Shown here in pieces: positions 1 to 5,082 of a DNA stretch of 5,082 bases. Source of the DNA: Methylococcaceae bacterium (GTDB lineage: Bacteria > Pseudomonadota > Gammaproteobacteria > Methylococcales > Methylococcaceae); assembly GCA_028678445.1 (NCBI GenBank), contig JAJRDJ010000425.1, forward strand, positions 1-5,082, read 5' to 3'. Within the stretch, counting starts at the first letter, position 1. Each line of letters starts with the position of its first letter. Both the position numbers and the translations under genes were made by a program. The notes beneath the pieces were generated by a model that ran no database searches, was not told the DNA's origin, and worked only from the letters and a program-made list of their open reading frames with translations.

Positions 1-2451
1 CTGCTGGACCTGGTGGAGAACTTCACCCTGTTCTCGGAGCACAAAGCCGGACTGGTGAAGATCCTTGGCCAGAACCACCAGGTGCTGGGCGTGAACAATG
101 CCATCGCTTCCATGCTGAAGGCCCGTAAGCTGGGCCACGGCAGGGCCGGGGTGTTCTGGCAAACCCAGGGCAGCGGCAAGAGCTTCTCCATGGTGTTCTT
201 CGCGCAGAAGGTGCTGAGGAAGCTCGCCGGCAACTGGACGTTTGTGGTCGTCACCGACCGCGTGGAGCTGGACGAACAGATCGCCAAGACCTTCAAGACC
301 ACCGGCGCGTTAAGCGAGACCGAGGGCGACGCCTGCCACGCGGCCAGCGGCGCGCATTTGCGGGAGTTGCTGCGTGGCAACCACCGCTATGTGTTCACGC
401 TGATCCATAAATTCCAGACTCCGGAATTGCTCTGCGACCGCTCCGACGTGATCGTGCTCACCGACGAGGCGCACCGCAGCCAGTACGATACGATGGCGCT
501 CAACATGCGCGCGGCCCTGTCCAAAGCCATGTTCCTGGCCTTTACCGGCACGCCGCTTATGGCCGGGGAGGAGCGCACCAAGGAGGTGTTCGGCGATTAC
601 GTGTCCATCTACGATTTTCAGCAGTCGGTGGAGGATGGCGCGACGGTGCCGCTGTTTTACGAGAACCGCACGCCCGAGCTGGAGCTGATCAACCCGGATC
701 TGAACGAGGACATCTACCGGCTGATCGAGGATGCGGAGCTCGATCCCGAGCAGGAGGCCAAACTGGAGCGCGAGCTGAGCCGCCAGTACCACATCCTGAC
801 CCGCGACGACCGGCTGGACACCGTGGCTCGGGACATCGTGCGGCATTTCCTCGGCAGGGGTTTCCTGGGCAAGGCGATGGTGGTGTCCCTCGACAAGGCC
901 ACGGCGCTGAGGATGAATGACAAGGTCCGGAAGCATTGGGCGACGGAGACGGCGCGGGTCCAGCGTGAGCTGGGCCAACTGGCGCACCTGCCGCCGGGTG
1001 ACGCTGCGGCGGGCGACAACCCGGCGCGCAAGGACGAACTCTTGCAACGGCTGGCAGTGCTGAACGGCACGGATATGGCGCTGATCGTATCGCCCGGCCA
1101 GAACGAGATTCAGCAGATGCAGAAGCTGGGTCTCGACATCGAGCCGCACCGCCGGCGGATGAACGAGTCTCAGCCCGGCCTGGACGAGAAGTTCAAGGAC
1201 ACCGGAGACCCGCTGCGGATCGTGTTCGTCTGCGCCATGTGGCTGACCGGCTTCGACGCGCCGAGCTGCTCCACGGTGTATCTCGACAAGCCGATGCGGA
1301 ATCACACGCTGATGCAGGCCATCGCCCGTGCCAACCGCGTCTTCCCCGGCAAGCACAGCGGCGTGATCGTCGACTATGCCAACGTGTTCGCGTCGCTGGA
1401 AAGGGCGCTGGCGATCTATGGCGCGGGCCAGGGTGGCACGAGCCCGGTGAAGGACAAGCAGGAGCTGGCCGATGAGTTGCGCCAGGCGGTGGTGGATGCC
1501 ACGGCTTTCTGCGCCGGGCATGGCGTGATGCTCGCCGAGAGCGAGGCATTGCCGGGCGGCAGCCTGGAGCGTTTACAGCAACTCGAGGATGCCATCAATG
1601 CGCTGATTTCGCCCGATCCGCTGCGCCGCGAATTTTTCGGCCACGAGCGGTTGGTGAGTACGCTGTACCAGGCGGTGAAACCTGACCTGTCGGCGCTGGA
1701 GTTCGCGGGCCGGGTGGCGTGTCTTGCAACCCTGGCCGAGGCGATCCGCGCCAAGCTGAACCCCGAACGGCCCGATATTTCGGAGGTGATGGGCGGCATC
1801 AACGACCTGCTGGATGTGTCGATTGCCGGGATGACCGTGCGCGACCAGGGGCCGCCGCCGCTGGATTTGTCGAAAATCAACTTCGCGGCGCTGGCTCAGC
1901 GCTTCAAGCAAGCAAAACACAAGAACACGGATATCGAGGTGCTCAAGGCGGCTATTCGCGCGCAACTGGAAAAACTCATCCGGCTCAACCGCACCCGCGC
2001 CGATTTTGCCGGGAAGTTCGAGGCGCTGATCGAGAGTTACAACACGGGCAGCCGCAGCATCGAGGAGTTGTTCGAGGAACTCCTCAAGCTCTCCAACAGC
2101 CTGAGCGAGGAGCAGGAGCGGCACGTTCGGGAGCAGATGAGCGAGGAGGAACTGGTCATCTTCGATATTCTCACCCGCCCGGCACCCGACTTGAGCGCCG
2201 AGGAGCGCGCCGCGGTGAAACAGGTCGCCCGCGGGCTGCTGGAGCGGCTGAAGGCGTTGCTGGTGCTCAACTGGCGGCGGAAGGCGGCGGCAAGGTCACA
2301 GCTCAAGCTGACCATCGAAGACGTGCTCGACACCGGTTTGCCGCGCGTTTACTCGCCCGAGCTGTATCAGCAAAAGTGCACGGCGATATTCGAGCATGTC
2401 TACGAGAGCTATCCCGAACGTAATGCCGGCATCTATGCCGAAGCGGCGTAG
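1..2451 (+). CDS. hsdR: Type I restriction enzyme endonuclease (R) subunit, 5'-truncated by window edge
   Basis: This is the motor and cleavage subunit of a type I restriction-modification complex (with HsdM and HsdS), which translocates unmethylated DNA using ATP and cuts it. The frame is open from base 1, so the gene begins upstream; 816 residues are visible, against roughly 1000 for the family. In fragment numbering, the entry to the helicase domain (NFTLF, then KILGQNHQVLGV) lies at about residues 7-31. Walker A TQGSGKS is at bases 163-183, the DEAH box at 463-474 and motif III FTGTP within 538-558. Motifs V and VI (LTGFDAP, then QAIARANR) lie within 1243-1338. The remainder, from about residue 550, is the charged, helical C-terminal domain typical of HsdR (DUF3387-like), ending with the family-like SPELYQQKC segment. 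The PD-(D/E)XK nuclease domain should lie before base 1. All motor motifs are intact and there is no frameshift, so the visible part looks functional. The stop is TAG at 2449-2451. No hsdM or hsdS is in view. Confidence 0.95.
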   Translation: MLDLVENFTLFSEHKAGLVKILGQNHQVLGVNNAIASMLKARKLGHGRAGVFWQTQGSGKSFSMVFFAQKVLRKLAGNWTFVVVTDRVELDEQIAKTFKTTGALSETEGDACHAASGAHLRELLRGNHRYVFTLIHKFQTPELLCDRSDVIVLTDEAHRSQYDTMALNMRAALSKAMFLAFTGTPLMAGEERTKEVFGDYVSIYDFQQSVEDGATVPLFYENRTPELELINPDLNEDIYRLIEDAELDPEQEAKLERELSRQYHILTRDDRLDTVARDIVRHFLGRGFLGKAMVVSLDKATALRMNDKVRKHWATETARVQRELGQLAHLPPGDAAAGDNPARKDELLQRLAVLNGTDMALIVSPGQNEIQQMQKLGLDIEPHRRRMNESQPGLDEKFKDTGDPLRIVFVCAMWLTGFDAPSCSTVYLDKPMRNHTLMQAIARANRVFPGKHSGVIVDYANVFASLERALAIYGAGQGGTSPVKDKQELADELRQAVVDATAFCAGHGVMLAESEALPGGSLERLQQLEDAINALISPDPLRREFFGHERLVSTLYQAVKPDLSALEFAGRVACLATLAEAIRAKLNPERPDISEVMGGINDLLDVSIAGMTVRDQGPPPLDLSKINFAALAQRFKQAKHKNTDIEVLKAAIRAQLEKLIRLNRTRADFAGKFEALIESYNTGSRSIEELFEELLKLSNSLSEEQERHVREQMSEEELVIFDILTRPAPDLSAEERAAVKQVARGLLERLKALLVLNWRRKAAARSQLKLTIEDVLDTGLPRVYSPELYQQKCTAIFEHVYESYPERNAGIYAEAA
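2062..2085. repeat. Perfect 8-bp inverted repeat inside hsdR
   Basis: GAGGAGTT at 2062-2069 and its exact reverse complement AACTCCTC at 2078-2085 flank an 8-base spacer. The element lies within the hsdR C-terminal coding region and encodes part of the Glu/Leu-rich helix EELFEELL. It could fold as a hairpin in the mRNA but has no T-run, so it is not a terminator. It probably arises from codon choice in a repetitive EEL segment. Confidence 0.5.
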
Positions 2452-2525
2452 CTGACAATCGGCGGAATTCCATCGGATTGCGCCGGATACAGGCGGGCGT
2501 TGCCCTCAAACCTTATGAAATTCTC
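2452..2525. other. Short intergenic gap between hsdR and the ABC operon
   Basis: These 74 bases separate the hsdR stop from the preferred ATPase start. They contain an imperfect inverted repeat at 2456-2480: CAATC at 2456-2460 and GATTG at 2476-2480 flank the self-complementary GGAATTCC at 2464-2471, but the inner and outer arms are offset by one base. No T-run follows, so it does not look like an intrinsic terminator. A TATGAA hexamer at 2514-2519 resembles a -10 box, but I see no matching -35 element at normal spacing. No promoter is therefore assigned, and readthrough from hsdR is possible. If the TTG at 2478 were the true ATPase start, most of this gap would be coding. Confidence 0.4.
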
Positions 2526-3230
2526 ATGCAAATGACGATGCCATCCGCCAGCTTGCTGTATCTCCATAACGTCTCCCACGGATTCCGGGAAGCCGGCGCC
2601 TGGCGAGCGGTGCTGAGCGGGGTCGATCTGGAGGTGCGGGCGGGGGAACAGTTGGCCCTGGTCGGGCAGAGCGGCTCGGGCAAGTCGACGCTGATGCATC
2701 TGATCGGCGGGCTGGATGTGCCGCAGTCCGGGCAAATCCGTTTCGAGGACACCGATCTGGCCGGCCTGGGGGAACCTCGCCGTACACTCTGGCGGCGGCG
2801 TCATGTGGGTTTCATCTATCAGTTCTTCAACCTGATCCCCACCCTGACCGTCATCGAGAACGTGCTGCTGCCGCTGGAGCTGAACGGCACGCCGGAACAT
2901 GCCGGGCGGGCGGCGGCGCTGGCGTTGCTGACCGAGGTCGGGCTGGCCGAGCGGGCCGGCAGCTACCCGGACCGGCTCTCCGGCGGCGAGCAGCAGCGGG
3001 TGGCGATCATCCGCGCGCTGATCCATCAGCCGCGTCTGGTGCTGGCGGACGAGCCGACCGGCAACCTAGATGCCACGAGCGGCGAGCAGGTGCTGGACCT
3101 CCTTGACCGGCTGGTGCGGGCGCAAGGCCACACGCTGATTCTGGTCACCCACAGCGCCGAGGTGGCCCGGCGGACGGATCGGATCGTCCGGCTGGTGGAT
3201 GGCCGGATCGTCCCGGCGGACGGCATATGA
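2526..3230 (+). CDS. ABC transporter ATP-binding protein, LolD/MacB/YbbA type
   Basis: This is the cytoplasmic ATPase of an ABC transporter, powering the permease encoded directly downstream. From the ATG at 2526 it has 234 residues, the usual length for the family. All nucleotide-binding motifs are present: Walker A GQSGSGKST at residues 47-55, Q-loop glutamine at 99 (FIYQFFNLIP), signature LSGGE at 151-155, Walker B LVLADEP at 171-177 with catalytic Glu176, D-loop GNLD at 179-182 and the H-loop histidine at 209 (LVTHS). The PTLTVIENVLLPLEL stretch after the Q-loop and the DEPTGNLD signature are typical of the LolD/MacB/YbbA family, which pairs with FtsX-fold permeases. The start is uncertain. 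In-frame ATGs occur at 2526, 2532 and 2538, none with a good Shine-Dalgarno sequence, and a TTG at 2478 would add 16 residues lacking family character. One small oddity is VAIIRAL after the signature, where VAIARAL is usual. The substrate is unknown. The stop overlaps the permease start by 4 bases. Confidence 0.93.
   Translation: MQMTMPSASLLYLHNVSHGFREAGAWRAVLSGVDLEVRAGEQLALVGQSGSGKSTLMHLIGGLDVPQSGQIRFEDTDLAGLGEPRRTLWRRRHVGFIYQFFNLIPTLTVIENVLLPLELNGTPEHAGRAAALALLTEVGLAERAGSYPDRLSGGEQQRVAIIRALIHQPRLVLADEPTGNLDATSGEQVLDLLDRLVRAQGHTLILVTHSAEVARRTDRIVRLVDGRIVPADGI
3215..3230 (+). promoter_or_regulatory. Ribosome binding site and ATGA stop-start overlap coupling ATPase and permease
   Basis: The ATPase stop (TGA, 3228-3230) and the permease start (ATG, 3227-3229) share the sequence ATGA. 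A purine-rich GGCGGA at 3215-3220, six bases before the ATG, is a plausible weak Shine-Dalgarno sequence. The arrangement implies translational coupling of the two subunits and fixes the permease start well. Confidence 0.7.
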
Positions 3231-5082
3231 GCCTCCTGGGGCGGGCCAATCGCCGGCATTTCGTCCGCCATCCCCTGCAACTGCTGCTCGCCATCCTGGG
3301 CGTGGCGCTGGGCGTGGCCATGGTGGTGTCCATCGACCTAGCCGCGAAAAGTACCCACCGCGCCTTTGCCCTGTCCATGGAGGCGCTGACCGGACGCTAT
3401 ACCCATCATCTCACCAGCGGTGCTCCGGAAGGCTTGCCGGAAACGCTGTTCACCCGGCTGCGCGTCGAGGGCGGCCTGCGCGAGAGCGCGCCGGCGGTGG
3501 AAGGCTTTGTCAGCCTGAATAACCAGACGCTGCGGCTGATTGGCTTCGACGTATTCTCCGAGCGCAATCTGCGCAGCCGGTTTGTCAATGCCGCGCGCGG
3601 GGATGAAGGGGTGAGGCTGCTGACCGAGCCGGACGCTGTCCTGCTGTCCGCCGTGACGGCCCGCCGCCTGGGCATCCGGCCGGGTGGCGAGTTGGAGGTG
3701 ATGATCGACACCCGCCCGCACCGGCTGAAGGTGGTGGGTTATGCCGAGGGGAGCCTGCCCCCCGACCCGGCGCTGGAAGGCGTGATATTGGCCGATATCG
3801 CCACGGCGCAGGAGCGGCTGGGCCGGGTCGGCTGGCTGGATCGCATCGACCTGGTGCTGGGCGACGACCCGCAAGCGGCAGCCGCCGTTCGGAAACTGCT
3901 TCCCGAGGGCGCGGAGCTCAGTTCGGCGGCGGGCCGGCAGAGCGCGACGCAGAACATGACGGCGGCTTTCGAGTTGAACCTCCGCGCCATGAGCCTCCTG
4001 GCGCTGCTGGTCGGGTCCTTCCTGATCTACAACACCATGGCGTTCTCGGTTCTGCAGCGGCGGGAACTGCTGGCTTCCTTGCGGGTGCTGGGCGCGACCA
4101 GCCGCCAGTTGCGGGTGGAAATCCTTCTGGAAGCGGCGGTGCTGGGTTTCGTGGGCGGGCTGGCCGGGCTGGGGCTGGGTATCCTTGCCGCCCGCGCCTT
4201 GCTGAACATGGTGACCCGCACCATCAACGACCTCTATTTCGTGCTGAGCGTCAGCGAATTCATGATCGATCCCTGGGTGCTGGTTTATGGCGCGCTGCTG
4301 GGCTTGGCCGTGGCGGTGCTGGCGGCGCTCGGACCGGCCATCGAAGCCTCGCGGACCTCGCCCATCATGACCCGTGCCCGTTCGGGTGTGGAGGGCACGG
4401 CGCGGCGGGCGATCCCCTGGCTGGTAGTGGCGGGCGTGCTGGCCTTGCTGGCGGCGAGCGCCCTGCTGTGGGCCGATCTGCCGGGGTTGGTCCCGGCGAC
4501 TTCCGGGGTGTTTCTGCTGTTGCTGGGCTATGGGCTGTTGAGTCCCTGGTTCCTGCTCTGCGGGGTGCGAGCCGCGGGGTGGCTGGCCCGCGCCAGCGGC
4601 GGCTGGCTGGTCCGGCTGGCGGTGCGCGGCATCGGCGCGACGCTCAGCCGGTCCGGGCTGGCCATTGCCGCGCTGACCATCGCCGTGGCCGTAAGCATCG
4701 GCGTCGGCACCATGATCGAGAGCTTTCGCGGCTCGATCGCCGAATGGCTGGACCAGATTCTCCAGGCCGATATCTACATCGTCACGCCCAGTTCGACGCC
4801 GCGCTCAAGCCCGCCCTTGCCCGCCGGTCTCGCGGAGCAGGTGGGCACGATCCCGGGCGTGGAACGCACCGGCACCGGCCGGCGGCTATTTGTCTCGACG
4901 TCCGAGGGTGAAAGCGAACTGCTGGCGCTGGACCCGCCGTACCTTGACCGGCCCGGTTTCCGCTTCAAGGACATCGACGGCAGGCGGTTGTGGACGGCCT
5001 TCCCGGACCTGCGCGGTATCCTCGTCTCCGAGCCTTACGCTCAGCGGCACCGTCTGCAGGTGGGTGACAGCGTCGAGATTCA
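3227..5082 (+). CDS. Large FtsX/MacB-type ABC transporter permease, 3'-truncated by window edge
   Basis: This is the inner-membrane permease partner of the preceding ATPase. The frame runs without a stop from the ATG at 3227 to the last base, giving 618 whole codons; the C-terminus is missing. By eye, a transmembrane helix at residues 17-39 is followed by a soluble, presumably periplasmic domain (about 40-250). Three helices at about 253-276, 301-325 and 350-375 make up an FtsX core. This core carries the cytoplasmic loop QRRELLASLRVLGATSRQLR (277-296) and the EASRTSPIMTRAR tail typical of such permeases. Two more helices (about 395-417 and 426-448) lead to a seventh (about 476-497) that resembles the first, followed by a second soluble domain from about 500 onward. 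This duplicated plan implies a protein of about 800-850 residues with ten helices, as in YbbP-like permeases, rather than the shorter four-helix LolC/E or MacB forms. Three more helices should lie beyond the window. Known relatives act on lipoproteins, lipids or other envelope substrates; the substrate here cannot be told. Membership of the FtsX superfamily is secure, the exact subfamily is not. Confidence 0.92.
   Translation, partial: MSLLGRANRRHFVRHPLQLLLAILGVALGVAMVVSIDLAAKSTHRAFALSMEALTGRYTHHLTSGAPEGLPETLFTRLRVEGGLRESAPAVEGFVSLNNQTLRLIGFDVFSERNLRSRFVNAARGDEGVRLLTEPDAVLLSAVTARRLGIRPGGELEVMIDTRPHRLKVVGYAEGSLPPDPALEGVILADIATAQERLGRVGWLDRIDLVLGDDPQAAAAVRKLLPEGAELSSAAGRQSATQNMTAAFELNLRAMSLLALLVGSFLIYNTMAFSVLQRRELLASLRVLGATSRQLRVEILLEAAVLGFVGGLAGLGLGILAARALLNMVTRTINDLYFVLSVSEFMIDPWVLVYGALLGLAVAVLAALGPAIEASRTSPIMTRARSGVEGTARRAIPWLVVAGVLALLAASALLWADLPGLVPATSGVFLLLLGYGLLSPWFLLCGVRAAGWLARASGGWLVRLAVRGIGATLSRSGLAIAALTIAVAVSIGVGTMIESFRGSIAEWLDQILQADIYIVTPSSTPRSSPPLPAGLAEQVGTIPGVERTGTGRRLFVSTSEGESELLALDPPYLDRPGFRFKDIDGRRLWTAFPDLRGILVSEPYAQRHRLQVGDSVEI

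Noticed and set aside
310..1521. A 403-codon open frame on the minus strand, and several shorter ones, opposite hsdR
   Set aside because: They lie wholly antisense to intact helicase motifs, have low-complexity Arg/His/Ala/Val/Leu-rich compositions typical of shadow frames in GC-rich DNA, and show no recognisable domain.
2456..2480. Imperfect dyad just after the hsdR stop considered as an intrinsic terminator
   Set aside because: The arms pair in two different registers, the stem is short and AT-containing, and no T-run follows it.
2478..2525. TTG start adding 16 residues to the ATPase
   Set aside because: The added residues show no family similarity, TTG is a rare start, and ATPases of this type normally begin shortly before the first strand, which the 2526-2538 ATGs match.
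3199..3522. A 107-codon + strand frame across the ATPase-permease junction
   Set aside because: It overlaps the end of the ATPase and the first transmembrane helix and periplasmic region of the permease in another frame; its composition is that of a shadow ORF.
4468..4911. A 147-codon open frame on the + strand in a different frame from the permease
   Set aside because: It overlaps the strongly supported permease frame entirely, and its Arg/Gly/Ala-rich product has no family features.

Overview
The window reads as a GC-rich bacterial chromosome segment with all genes on the + strand. The protein families and high GC fit a proteobacterium, possibly a gammaproteobacterium or betaproteobacterium. 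That placement is inference from style only; no rRNA, tRNA or other taxonomic marker is present.

Layout: (1) Bases 1-2451 hold the 3' three quarters of a type I restriction endonuclease subunit gene, hsdR. The helicase motor and the C-terminal helical domain are present; the N-terminal nuclease domain lies upstream of base 1. (2) Bases 2452-2525 form a short gap with no convincing promoter or terminator, only a weak imperfect dyad. (3) Bases 2526-3230 encode a complete ABC ATPase of the LolD/MacB/YbbA type. (4) Bases 3227 to the window end encode a large FtsX/MacB-type ABC permease, joined to the ATPase by a 4-base ATGA overlap and cut by the 3' edge after 618 codons. It is easy to miss because its reading frame runs open off the end of the window.

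The two transporter genes clearly form one translationally coupled unit. The ATPase would power a bipartite permease with two periplasmic domains, of the class that acts on lipoproteins, lipids or envelope components rather than importing small solutes. The substrate cannot be read from this window. Gene order and permease size resemble YbbA-YbbP and AttE-AttFG type systems, which predicts what may lie just downstream. The hsdR gene is functionally unrelated and is probably the last gene of a restriction-modification locus lying mostly upstream.

I found no CRISPR array, transposon, RNA gene or clearly undescribed system. Everything of substance fits known families, and the findings below are modest.
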